Position numbers and translations under genes: made by a program
In this document: piece by piece, positions 54,175-64,000 of the stretch
How the letters are laid out: every line of letters begins with the position of its first letter
Position numbering within the stretch: the stretch's first letter is position 1
Notes under the pieces: model-generated
Seen by the model: only the letters and a program-made list of their open reading frames with translations
Databases searched by the model: none
What the model was told of the DNA's origin: nothing
NCBI GenBank assembly: GCA_021286765.1
Contig: JAJTBS010000006.1
Coordinates: 62,001 to 126,000, forward strand
DNA from: Holophagaceae bacterium
GTDB lineage: Bacteria > Acidobacteriota > Holophagae > Holophagales > Holophagaceae
Direction of reading: 5' to 3'
DNA length: 64,000 nt

Positions 54175-55357
54175 CGCCATCACCCTGACCCGGTTCCGCG
54201 CCAGCTTCGCGGATCCCCACCTCCTGCTTGAAGCCGTGAAGCGCCTTAAGCAGGAGGGCTATCCGATCATCGACACCTACTCGCCCTTCCCCGTGCACGG
54301 GATGGATGAGGCCATCGGCCTGAAACCCTCCCGCCTACCCCGTGCCTGCTTGGCCTTTGGACTGCTCGGTCTGGCTACCGCGCTGGGCGTGCAGATCTGG
54401 ACCTCGGCCTATGACTACCCCCTGATCGTGGGTGGCAAGCCCCTGGTGTCCCTTCCCGCTTTCATCCCTGTGTCCTTTGAACTCACGGTCCTGTTCGCGG
54501 GGCTGGGTGTGGTGGCCAGCCTGTTCGTGGCTTCAGGCATGAGGCCGAAGTTTAAGGTGCCTGATCTTCATCCGGGCGTGAATGACGATCGCTTTGTGGT
54601 AGCCGGTGAGATCCAGGCCGGCGCCAACTTTACGGTGGTCCAATCCTTGATGGCGAGCCTTGGTGCCCTAGAAACCGAACTACTGGTGGAGGACAAGAGT
54701 CAAACGGATCACTCCCTGCTGGATCGCGAGGCGAAACCCCTTGCCTTCCTTCTGGCTGCCATTCCCGCGGTGTTGGTGCTGGCCGCTTTGCCTCTGCTGA
54801 ACCGAAATTACTTGAAGCGGAATCTTGCTTGGGACGGGGGCATGATGGCCCCTGTGGCCTACCAGTCCTTCGATCCGCACCCATCATTGCCGGGCGGGCA
54901 GGTGCTCCAGACACCTCCCGCAGGCACCGTGTCGCGCAAGGGGCTGGTGCCACTGCCCTTTGGACCCGGAAAGGTGGAGGCCGAGCGTGCGGGCCTCGAA
55001 TTGAAGAACCCCTTTCAGCCATCCCAGGAGAATTTCAGCCGCGGGAAACTGGTCTACGATCGGAGCTGCGCCGCCTGCCATGGCCTGGACGGTGACAACA
55101 ACAGCAGTGTGATCGTGGCGAGGGGCCTGTTGGCTCCAGCGATCCTGGTGGCACCGGTCGTGAGGAACATGCCTGATGGGCGTCTCTTCCATGTGGCGAC
55201 CTTCGGGGGTCCCCAAAAGATGAAGGGGCTGGGCGACCTCATCAGTCGCGACGACCGCTGGAAAGTGGTTCTCTACATCCGGGAACTGCAGAGAGCCGCC
55301 GCGCCGAAGCCCTTACCTGCGCCTGCGCTGTCCCCGAGCACCGGAGCGACATCATGA
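54161..55357 (+). CDS. actD: Fused ActD-ActE subunit of alternative complex III
   Basis: A 398-residue protein joining two Act subunits that are normally separate. Residues ~1-165 are ActD (DUF3341; two membrane helices around residues 56-73 and 103-125, [18 protein letters not shown] at ~35). A third membrane helix (~190-208) leads to a periplasmic cytochrome c domain (~300-380) with heme motif CAACH at residues 303-307, equivalent to ActE. No stop or frameshift is seen between them. It starts inside actC (14-bp overlap) and overlaps actF by 4 bp. Confidence 0.88.
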   Translation: MRSTDAITLTRFRASFADPHLLLEAVKRLKQEGYPIIDTYSPFPVHGMDEAIGLKPSRLPRACLAFGLLGLATALGVQIWTSAYDYPLIVGGKPLVSLPAFIPVSFELTVLFAGLGVVASLFVASGMRPKFKVPDLHPGVNDDRFVVAGEIQAGANFTVVQSLMASLGALETELLVEDKSQTDHSLLDREAKPLAFLLAAIPAVLVLAALPLLNRNYLKRNLAWDGGMMAPVAYQSFDPHPSLPGGQVLQTPPAGTVSRKGLVPLPFGPGKVEAERAGLELKNPFQPSQENFSRGKLVYDRSCAACHGLDGDNNSSVIVARGLLAPAILVAPVVRNMPDGRLFHVATFGGPQKMKGLGDLISRDDRWKVVLYIRELQRAAAPKPLPAPALSPSTGATS

Positions 55358-56502
55358 AACCCAACCAGGTGTTCTCCGTTCCTTCGCGGGATCTCACCAG
55401 ACCCCAGTTTCCCACCCTCGCGGAGATCGGGGAGAAATTCCGTCTCGGGGCCTGGACCCTTTCAGGCCTGGGGCTATTGATGTTGGGCATCGGTCTCGCC
55501 ACCAGTCCCCTGCATGCCTGGGCCAATGTGCTGATGACCGCCTTCAACCTGACCTGCGTGGGGCTCGGGGGCCTGTTCCTATTGGCCATCCAATCCACCA
55601 CGGGGGCGCGCTGGAGTGATCCCATTCTCAAGGCCCATCGGGCCATGCCTGCGTTGCTCCCTATCGCAGGGCTCATGATGTTGGCGCTCTGGTTTGGGGC
55701 TGACACCCTCTACCCGTGGGCTCGCCCCGAAGCCCATGGGGACCACCTGCTCAAAGGGCGTCTGGTCTGGCTGAACCGGCCCTTCTTCTTTGGCCGTATC
55801 CTGCTCTTTTTCGGTCTCTGGATATTGCTGGGGCGCCGGATTGTTCAGCGGGGTAAGGGATCTGCGGTCTTCATCCTGGTGTTCGGGGTCACCTTCGTCC
55901 TGGCGAATTTCGACTGGATCATGACCCTTGAACCCGCCTGGAATAGCACCATCTTCGCCATCTATGGCTTCTCTGGGATGTTTCTCCAGGGCATCGCCAT
56001 CGTTACCATCAGCGCCATCGTCCTGCGCCGGGTGGGCCTGTTGCCTGAGATCTCCAAGGCCCAGAACCATGACCTGGGCAAACTGCTCTTCGCATTCAGT
56101 TGCTTCTGGGCCTACATCTGGCTCAGCCAGTTCCTGCTGGTGTGGTACGCGAACATCCCTGAGGAAACCGCGCCCATTCGCCTGATGCTCAACAGCAAGT
56201 GGACGCCGTTCTTCTACCTGAACCTGGTGCTCAATTTCGGCCTTCCCTTTGTGATGCTGCTCCAGCGCAAAGCGAAGACGAATGAGCGGGTCCTGATGGT
56301 GGCTTGTTTCACTGTGTTGGCCGGACATTGGCTGGATCTCTATCTGATGGTGTTGCCACCCGTCTTGAATGGCGCCTCCCCCAGCTTCGGGTTTTCAGAA
56401 GCGGGCGGGATCCTCCTTCAATTCGGCCTGGGGCACATGGCCTGCTGGCCAATCTTCATGAAGGATGTGAATCCTGAGCAGGAACTGCCTCAGGCCGGGT
56501 GA
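55354..56502 (+). CDS. actF: Alternative complex III membrane subunit ActF (NrfD-like)
   Basis: A 382-residue membrane protein with ten predicted helices, the second NrfD-family subunit. The region TLEPAWNSTIFAIYGFSGMF near residue 190 matches the quinone-site side of ActF. The ATG overlaps the actDE stop (ATGA). It is the last gene of the operon. The 140-bp space to the convergent chemoreceptor gene contains a short GGTGA/TCACC repeat but no convincing terminator. Confidence 0.92.
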   Translation: MKPNQVFSVPSRDLTRPQFPTLAEIGEKFRLGAWTLSGLGLLMLGIGLATSPLHAWANVLMTAFNLTCVGLGGLFLLAIQSTTGARWSDPILKAHRAMPALLPIAGLMMLALWFGADTLYPWARPEAHGDHLLKGRLVWLNRPFFFGRILLFFGLWILLGRRIVQRGKGSAVFILVFGVTFVLANFDWIMTLEPAWNSTIFAIYGFSGMFLQGIAIVTISAIVLRRVGLLPEISKAQNHDLGKLLFAFSCFWAYIWLSQFLLVWYANIPEETAPIRLMLNSKWTPFFYLNLVLNFGLPFVMLLQRKAKTNERVLMVACFTVLAGHWLDLYLMVLPPVLNGASPSFGFSEAGGILLQFGLGHMACWPIFMKDVNPEQELPQAG

Positions 56503-56642
56503 TTTTCACCCGGGGCAAGTTTAGATGCTGGTGTTGTACGTTCACCTGTCAAAACCCGTATCACATTTACGTGCCCGCCGGGAAGCGTCTATTCATGCCT
56601 TTGGTTCTACATGGCCCTATGGGTGAGTGATCACCTGAAATC

Positions 56643-58934
56643 TCATCGCTTTTGGCTAAAATCCATGTGATTTAAAATTCCTACAACGTCATGTGAAACT
56701 GTTTTGAAGTCCTTATTCAGAATCGCCATGGCCCTTTCTCTTTGTCCTCCTGCATGCGCCGTAAGTACTTCTGCGGCGAGGCGGTGGAAGAAGGCGTGCT
56801 TGTCTTTCAGAGTCGGGAATTCCGGTAAGTGTCCACAGCACTGTTGTCCAGGTCCATGGATCCACTTCCCAAGGACACAACGATCATCTCGGCCAACCAG
56901 GGAAGGATCCAACGTTTCCTGACTTTGCCCATCCAGAACATTCTTGAGGCGACCGCTCCAGGCTTGGTGTGCTGAGACTGCGCTGATGACATCCAAGTTT
57001 TCATTTGATCCATCCAATTGGAAGGCAGACGCTTCCTGGGCCAATTTATCCGAAACCTGGGCCAAGGTGTCCAGGTGGCGGACGGTTTCCTGCACAGTGG
57101 CAGCAAGTTCCGCCGCTCCCGCTGCATTCTGTTCGCTCGTGGCCCGTACCCCTTCGGTCTGCTCCGTAATGTCGCTGCTTGCCTTGGCCTGCTCCCTGGA
57201 TGCTAAGTCTATTTCCTCCATTTGGCGGGCCAAGGTAGACACTTCCACTAGGATTCGCTCTAGGGATGAAGACGTTCCTGTCACCATGCTCGCCCCGGTA
57301 CCAACAATTTCACGAGTCTGAGCGATCAGGGACTCGATCTCATGCGCGGCAGTGGCACTTCGTTCAGCCAATTTCCGTACTTCTTCGGCTACGACAGCGA
57401 AACCTTTACCCAGGCTGCCTGCCTTCGCAGCCTCGATGGCTGCGTTGAGGCTCAGGAGGTTCGTCTGGCGTGCGATGTCTTGAATGACCTGGACGGCAGA
57501 GACCATACGTTCTGTGGCCGTCTGGATGCCTTGCATGGCCTGGGCCGTTTCTCGACCGAAGCCCGCGCCCGTGGTGGCCTCAGCCTGGGCTGAGGCGGCT
57601 CGATTCAGGGCAGTCTCTACGGTTCTGGCGACTTGCTCGATCGAGGCGGATAGTTGATGAATCGCAGCAGAAGCCTGGTCCGTCGCCCTGCGTTGCTGTT
57701 CGCTGCCTCGGGCCACCAGATCTGTTGCATGTTGGGTTTCCTCTGTTCCTGTGACCAGTTGGCCAGCCAGAGACGCTACCTGTGCAGATGCCCTTTGAAT
57801 CGAAACAACAATTCCTGCGAGATGTCCTTGAAAATCATTAAAGGTCATGGCCAGTTCACTGATTTCATCCTTACCCGTGGTGTCCATGCGCAGGTTTAGA
57901 TCCTTTTTCTTCAGAGTGGCTACCAGCCCACGTAAAGGCCAAGTCAGGCCTATCGACACTGAACGAATTAGGAACCCCGTGATAGTCAATGCGACTGCCA
58001 GCAGCAGCAGGAAGGCCAGTAGGACCAGTTGAGCCGCCTCGGCATCTGATTTCACCTTCTGTGCCAGATGGTTCGCCAGGGCATCCTCTGCTGCATGAAG
58101 ACGATCCACTCGCTCAGTGGCCGCTTTAAACCATGCCTCAGAAGAAAACCCCCATGGGCCCCCGGGCCGGTCCAAAAGGCCCTGGCGCATCTCCAGGAGG
58201 GATCCATAGCTGGCGGGAGCAACCAATGCCTCCAGAGTTGGCGCACCTGACCCTTTCAACAGGTTCTCGGCTTGGCGGAGGCGCTCTTCTTGCAATGCAG
58301 ACAGGCTCGCGTGGTGCCCATGAGCGGCAAGGCTGAGGGACCCTACGGTGACCACAACCATACCTGTGGCACGCTCCTGTCCAGCAGCTTCCTTGGCCCA
58401 CTGCAACCTCTGGAGAGCCAGTGCTTCAGACCCTGCTTGGGTCAAGTCCAATCCCTCAAGCAGAGTAGCGATCTCCCGGTTGAAGGTCGCTACGGCTTCG
58501 GACGCCGAGATGGAACGAGCGTCTATCTGTTTTCGCAGGTCTTCGAGTCGACCGGGGAGGGCATTCATTCGCTCCAGAGCCTTTCCCTGAGGATCCTCAC
58601 GTGCGGTCGCCAAGGCGTGGTCCACTTTTTTCCGCTGGGCCAGCAAAGCCTCTGAATTTTTTGCTCCAGAAAGGACCCCGGAGCTAAGGCCCCTCTCTGC
58701 TTGGAGGGTATGTACCACTTGGCCTGAAATAACGCTTTGTAGTGCCACCGCCTGCGTCTCTCGCGCGGCCCGATAGCGGTTCCAAAGCATACCCGTAAGC
58801 CAGATCCCCAAAGCCAGGACAAGCATCAGGACCGGAAGGAGGAGCAGTGCAAGTTTTCTACGGATGGTTAGCGCCCGCAACCATTTGCCACCAGTAGACC
58901 CAAGTGGAGCAGCCATAGATCTCCCCATCCGCAA
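56643..58934 (-). CDS. Methyl-accepting chemotaxis protein with NIT sensor and CZB domain
   Basis: A 763-residue chemoreceptor. It has a membrane helix (~28-50), a periplasmic NIT (nitrate/nitrite-sensing) helical domain (~60-300; [18 protein letters not shown] near residue 75), a second helix (~303-325), HAMP (~328-380), and the signalling domain with the hairpin tip [21 protein letters not shown] near residue 500. The C-terminal CZB zinc-binding domain has likely ligands His656, Cys686 (CVLGKW), His713 and His717. It probably steers the cell towards nitrate or nitrite. Codon use is less G+C-rich than in its neighbours: one counted 60-base line (57001-57060) has only 29 G+C. Confidence 0.9.
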   Translation of the reverse strand: MRMGRSMAAPLGSTGGKWLRALTIRRKLALLLLPVLMLVLALGIWLTGMLWNRYRAARETQAVALQSVISGQVVHTLQAERGLSSGVLSGAKNSEALLAQRKKVDHALATAREDPQGKALERMNALPGRLEDLRKQIDARSISASEAVATFNREIATLLEGLDLTQAGSEALALQRLQWAKEAAGQERATGMVVVTVGSLSLAAHGHHASLSALQEERLRQAENLLKGSGAPTLEALVAPASYGSLLEMRQGLLDRPGGPWGFSSEAWFKAATERVDRLHAAEDALANHLAQKVKSDAEAAQLVLLAFLLLLAVALTITGFLIRSVSIGLTWPLRGLVATLKKKDLNLRMDTTGKDEISELAMTFNDFQGHLAGIVVSIQRASAQVASLAGQLVTGTEETQHATDLVARGSEQQRRATDQASAAIHQLSASIEQVARTVETALNRAASAQAEATTGAGFGRETAQAMQGIQTATERMVSAVQVIQDIARQTNLLSLNAAIEAAKAGSLGKGFAVVAEEVRKLAERSATAAHEIESLIAQTREIVGTGASMVTGTSSSLERILVEVSTLARQMEEIDLASREQAKASSDITEQTEGVRATSEQNAAGAAELAATVQETVRHLDTLAQVSDKLAQEASAFQLDGSNENLDVISAVSAHQAWSGRLKNVLDGQSQETLDPSLVGRDDRCVLGKWIHGPGQQCCGHLPEFPTLKDKHAFFHRLAAEVLTAHAGGQRERAMAILNKDFKTVSHDVVGILNHMDFSQKR

Positions 58935-59015
58935 CTTCCCAATAGTTGATCGTCTAAGAGGTTCAACTGCTTGAATTTCATCAATAGAATGTCCCTCGGT
59001 AGAGCTGGGGGGTAT

Positions 59016-59234
59016 TTACTTCTTGGGACCGTGTTGAAGGGTGCTTCGAAAGGCCAGGAACAAAGCGACGGTCGTGAGGGCCAACGAGACGCCGAAGGCG
59101 CCAGGCAGGACACTGCGCTGGCCATCGAGGACCGCACCCAGCACCGTTTCAAACAGGTAGAGCTGGATGACCAGCAGCACGAGGATCACACCCAGGGCTG
59201 CTGGGGAAATGCGGACGCTGGGAGTGGGATTCAT
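59016..59234 (-). CDS. Small membrane protein of the molybdoenzyme operon
   Basis: A 72-residue protein with two hydrophobic helices (about 14-31 and 44-60) separated by a short loop. The ATG at 59234 overlaps the stop of the Rieske gene (ATGA), so it is coupled to that operon. I cannot name a family beyond a small, uncharacterised membrane protein. It may anchor the Rieske subunit or the complex. It is 82 bp before the chemoreceptor gene on the same strand. Confidence 0.7.
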   Translation of the reverse strand: MNPTPSVRISPAALGVILVLLVIQLYLFETVLGAVLDGQRSVLPGAFGVSLALTTVALFLAFRSTLQHGPKK

Positions 59235-59791
59235 GCCTGCATCTCCGTCTGTTCGCGGGGACAATCCGCCACGCGGTCAAGGTTTTCGAGCGTAGGTTTG
59301 GGAAGCTCACCGACGGCCCAAAGACTTCCATCGGCTCGCTCCTCGATGGCGATGGCTGAGAGAGGTCGGCTGGGCGGCCCCTGGACTGGGAAGCCCCGGT
59401 CCGTTTCGAAGAAGCCCAGGTGGCAGGGGCATTCCAGGCGTCCACCGGAAAAGCGGACGGCACACCCCAGATGCGTGCAGGTCTGGCGGTAGGCCTTCAA
59501 CTCACCCTTGGAAGTCCGCAGCAGGATGCAGGCGTCGTGAGCATCCCTGAACTTGAACAGTTTGCTCTCACCGCTCTTCAGATCAGAGGCCATGCCCAAG
59601 GCTACAGGATGGTCGGAAGGTCCTGACCCTGGATCGGAGGCGCCCTCAAGGGGCTTCTTCCTCAGCCACAGGTACCCAATACCCCCCGTAAAGCCGGCGC
59701 TGACGAGAGCGAGGAAACGGGCGAATTCTCGACGGGAGAAATGTCCCTCCTCGGCCAGTTCGAGGGGAAAGGCGCGACGCCACCAGGCCAT
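59231..59791 (-). CDS. Rieske [2Fe-2S] protein with twin-arginine signal
   Basis: A 186-residue Rieske iron-sulfur protein. The N terminus has the twin-arginine motif SRREFARF (Arg20-Arg21) and one membrane helix (~27-45), so the soluble domain is on the periplasmic side. Cluster ligands are Cys105, His107, Cys121 and His124 (CTHLGC, CPCHLG), with Cys110 and Cys123 forming the usual disulfide. The short N-terminal part resembles bc-complex Rieske proteins more than dioxygenases. It is coupled to the ferredoxin and small membrane genes by 1- and 4-bp overlaps. Confidence 0.9.
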   Translation of the reverse strand: MAWWRRAFPLELAEEGHFSRREFARFLALVSAGFTGGIGYLWLRKKPLEGASDPGSGPSDHPVALGMASDLKSGESKLFKFRDAHDACILLRTSKGELKAYRQTCTHLGCAVRFSGGRLECPCHLGFFETDRGFPVQGPPSRPLSAIAIEERADGSLWAVGELPKPTLENLDRVADCPREQTEMQA

Positions 59792-60371
59792 CAGAAGCCT
59801 CCATCGATGAGCAGTGCGGCGTCCAGATGCAGTGGCGTTTCCGGATCAGGCACCATAAGGGCATTCTTCGTCTTCACGTGCACGGCTCCGATGAGGAAGT
59901 CGCGTAAGGGTTTGTTCTTGCGCAGATTCGCCACTTCATCTTTGCGCACAAAGAGCAGGGCCTGGCTGGGACAGACCGTGGCGCACATGGGCTTGTGGCC
60001 CACGGAGGTACGGTCATAGCAGAGGTCACACTTGAGCATCTGTTCGAGGCCCGAGAACACGATGGGGATGCCGAAGGGGCAGCTCAGCTCGCAGTTCTGG
60101 CAGCCAATGCAGCGGGGTTTCTGGGCGGAGTGGACCACGCCATCCTCGCTGCGTTTGATGGCATCCGAGGGGCAGACCTGGGCGCAGATAGGATCTTCGC
60201 AGTGCATGCAGACGGTGGGCACGGTCTGGGTGCTGTTGAAGCGGTCCATCTCGTCGAGGTGGATCATGGACCGGCCCCGGTGGGTGCCGCACTCGGCGCA
60301 GGCACCCACGCAGGAGCGACAGCCGATGCAGCGCTGGGGATCGATGAAAAAGCCGTAGTCCTGGGGCACCA

Positions 60372-60372
<1 letters not shown>
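59791..60372 (-). CDS. 4Fe-4S ferredoxin-type electron-transfer subunit
   Basis: A 193-residue Fe-S protein of the NrfC/DmsB type, the electron-carrying partner of a molybdenum enzyme. Motifs are CIGCRSCVGAC (~15-25), CMHCEDPICAQVCPS (~55-69), CIGCQNCELSCPFG (~88-101) and CDLCYDR...CATVCPS (~115-135), enough for four clusters. There is no signal sequence, so it is cytoplasmic. Its ATG overlaps the stop of the molybdenum subunit by 1 bp. Confidence 0.9.
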
Positions 60373-62633
<2,261 letters not shown>

Positions 62634-62640
62634 GAAAACC

Positions 62641-63753
62641 TCAGGACTTCATGCTGGTGGAATCAAGGATGGGCTCGGCATGCACAGGGATCGTGGCAAA
62701 GGGATCGAAGGCCCCCTGCAGACGTTCCCCCTGAGCTTTAGCGACGAGCCGTCGTTTGCAGCGGGGGCAAAGGTCCAGGTGATGAACCCCCCCACCATGT
62801 TGTGCGCCGTCCAGGTCCAGCTCCTTCCAGAGGGCGCCGAGATCGCGGCGCTGGTTGGCCCGGATGAAGGGCGTCCCGCAGCCCTTGCAGGCCAGTCGTC
62901 CCTCGGCTTCGCCCTCGGCCTTGTAGAGGGTGACACCGAGCTGGGCGGGCCGCTGGATGACGTGGAAGAGCTTGCCGAAGGGCAGCCCGAGCAGCATGAG
63001 AATCACCGTCAGTTCGTGCAGGAAGGAAAGGGTGGCGAAGTTGCGGCCCTGTAGCCACTTCTCGGAAGCGGTGAGCATCAGTCCCGTCATGCTCACGGCG
63101 ATGAGCAGGACCAGGGGCAGGAGGTCCAGATCGAAACGCTGTGTGGCGGTGTCGCCTTCATCCTGCTTGCGGCGGATGAGGCTGAGCACACACCCGGCGA
63201 TCACCATGAAGGCCGCCAGATCCAGAACATGGAAGCTGCAGAAGGCCATGAAGCTGTCGAGCGGGAAGGACCCCGCCGGGAAGCCGAACAACCAGGCCTG
63301 GTACCGGGCGGAGTTCAGACCTTCGCTGGTGAAGCGGATCCACCCGAACACCAGCGGAATGGTTACGGCAAAACCCAGCATGCAGCCCCAGGCGATGAGG
63401 GCGTGGGCTCCCCAGCGGCGAAGCGATCGCTTCTCGATGAAGCGCTGCAGGAACATTTGGTCCAGGGCCAAGACGGCCATGCGGGGGAGCGCCTTGAAGG
63501 CCTTGGGGGAGAGCAGTGTTCCGACCGTGTGCTGGAAATACATCCGAGTGGCCGGCCGCTCGATCCAGGTGAAATAGCGGTAGGCCACGCCGAAGCAGGC
63601 AAACAGGGTGGCCAGAAGGTAGCCCAGAAGGGCGGGATCGAGCCAACGTCCCCATCGGCTGCCCAGGGCCACGGCGCCGCAGACCACCAACGTGGCGAGA
63701 GCAGCCCGAATCAGGGGGCGTGGTTCAAGATCAAGGCGGTCCGACAAGGACAT
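62641..63753 (-). CDS. NarI/HdrE-like cytochrome b membrane protein with C-terminal zinc ribbon
   Basis: A 370-residue membrane protein with about six helices (~18-70, 120-140, 165-190, 215-235 and 250-265). Histidines suitable for heme b occur in [28 protein letters not shown] and KLFHVIQRP, resembling cytochrome b subunits of the NarI/HdrE type. The cytoplasmic C-terminal ~100 residues carry CKGCG and CPRCK, a zinc-ribbon pair not expected in such proteins. It starts the operon, ending 8 bp before the molybdenum subunit. The ~60-bp gap upstream holds the operon promoter. Confidence 0.78.
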   Translation of the reverse strand: MSLSDRLDLEPRPLIRAALATLVVCGAVALGSRWGRWLDPALLGYLLATLFACFGVAYRYFTWIERPATRMYFQHTVGTLLSPKAFKALPRMAVLALDQMFLQRFIEKRSLRRWGAHALIAWGCMLGFAVTIPLVFGWIRFTSEGLNSARYQAWLFGFPAGSFPLDSFMAFCSFHVLDLAAFMVIAGCVLSLIRRKQDEGDTATQRFDLDLLPLVLLIAVSMTGLMLTASEKWLQGRNFATLSFLHELTVILMLLGLPFGKLFHVIQRPAQLGVTLYKAEGEAEGRLACKGCGTPFIRANQRRDLGALWKELDLDGAQHGGGVHHLDLCPRCKRRLVAKAQGERLQGAFDPFATIPVHAEPILDSTSMKS

Positions 63754-63812
63754 GGCAAGGCTCCAGGAGACCCAGTCTTAATTTCAGAAACCGGAATCAA
63801 AAGGTGACGGTA

Positions 63813-64000
63813 TCAAGGACGACAAGCAAGTCCTGTTCGTGAGTGTTTTTTGGTGGGCCCCTTCAAGTTGCGCAGGTCCATCAGTTGGAGATCCCGAATC
63901 GTGGCTTCGGTCATCGAGGAGGCCACCTGGGACTTCACGGCGCTCCAGGCATCGTGAAGTGGACAGGGGTGGTCACCGCTACAGACCGGGAAACCCATGA
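63813..64000 (-). CDS. Rrf2-family regulator, C-terminal part (partial)
   Basis: The minus-strand frame enters from the right edge and ends at 63813, leaving ~62 residues. They match the C-terminal end of Rrf2 regulators: VCSGDHPCPLHDAWSAVKSQ, with two cysteines (and a CSGDHPC cluster-like spacing), then an amphipathic helix ending TIRDLQLMDL. It is a second regulator beside the molybdoenzyme operon, reading in the same direction. The DNA-binding part lies outside the window. Confidence 0.75.
   Translation of the reverse strand, partial: MGFPVCSGDHPCPLHDAWSAVKSQVASSMTEATIRDLQLMDLRNLKGPTKKHSRTGLACRP

Noticed and set aside
56622-56635. GGTGA-GTGA-TCACC palindrome between actF and the chemoreceptor gene
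   Set aside because: It lies downstream of both convergent genes, so an activator site makes little sense, and a 5-bp stem is too weak for a terminator.

Overview
The window looks like chromosome from a G+C-rich, nitrate-respiring Gram-negative bacterium. The best guess is Acidobacteriota, class Holophagae (Geothrix-like). This rests on an Oar-like TonB receptor with an N-terminal carboxypeptidase-regulatory domain, an alternative complex III, NarGHJI and many glycoside hydrolases. It is an inference from gene content, not a database match.

Left part, about 1-9.2 kb. A partial membrane protein and an AraC regulator face a tight PTS operon: EIIC, EIIB, and a fused HPr-EI-EIIA phosphotransfer protein. 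The operon ends in an exported GH38 alpha-mannosidase, which suggests that mannosides are trimmed outside the cytoplasm and the sugar is taken up by a fructose/mannose-type PTS.

Middle-left, 9.2-30.4 kb. This is a glucan utilisation locus without a SusD homologue. On the minus strand are GH30, a repeat-bearing carbohydrate-binding lipoprotein, a clan GH-A hydrolase, a GH16 endo-glucanase and a XylR-type (PBP1 + AraC) regulator. On the plus strand are a second lipoprotein, a beta-barrel protein, a TonB-dependent receptor, a second beta-barrel protein, a GPH-family sugar transporter, a GH17 beta-1,3-glucanase and a GH94/GH149/GH161-like beta-glucan phosphorylase. The pieces fit import of beta-1,3-glucan oligosaccharides and their phosphorolysis. 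A 42-bp element (30/42 identical) precedes both lipoprotein genes in the same orientation.

30.4-35.1 kb holds ordinary chromosome: an N-terminally extended GAPDH, a CPBP protease, DinB and a methyltransferase.

At 35.1 kb a 24-bp tmRNA (ssrA) 3' end, with its terminator still attached, breaks into a very AT-rich stretch followed by a P4/CP4-57-type tyrosine integrase. This looks like one end of an integrative element. Everything to the right may be cargo, but no second junction is visible.

Right part, 36.8-64 kb, is dedicated to nitrate. On the minus strand are the di-iron repair protein RIC, two NarK transporters (one with a soluble insertion) and an Rrf2 regulator. On the plus strand is one uninterrupted operon: a diheme cytochrome c (NarC-like), narGHJI and a complete alternative complex III (actA, B, C, a D-E fusion, F). 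narI and actA overlap by 4 bp. On the minus strand follow a NIT-domain chemoreceptor with a C-terminal zinc-binding (CZB) domain and a compact five-gene operon: a cytochrome b-like protein with a zinc ribbon, a NasA-like molybdenum enzyme, a ferredoxin, a Tat-type Rieske protein and a small membrane protein. A second Rrf2 regulator runs off the right edge. The most unusual items are the nar-act fusion operon, the Rieske-containing molybdoenzyme complex, the tmRNA-borne island boundary and the shared glucan-locus promoter element.
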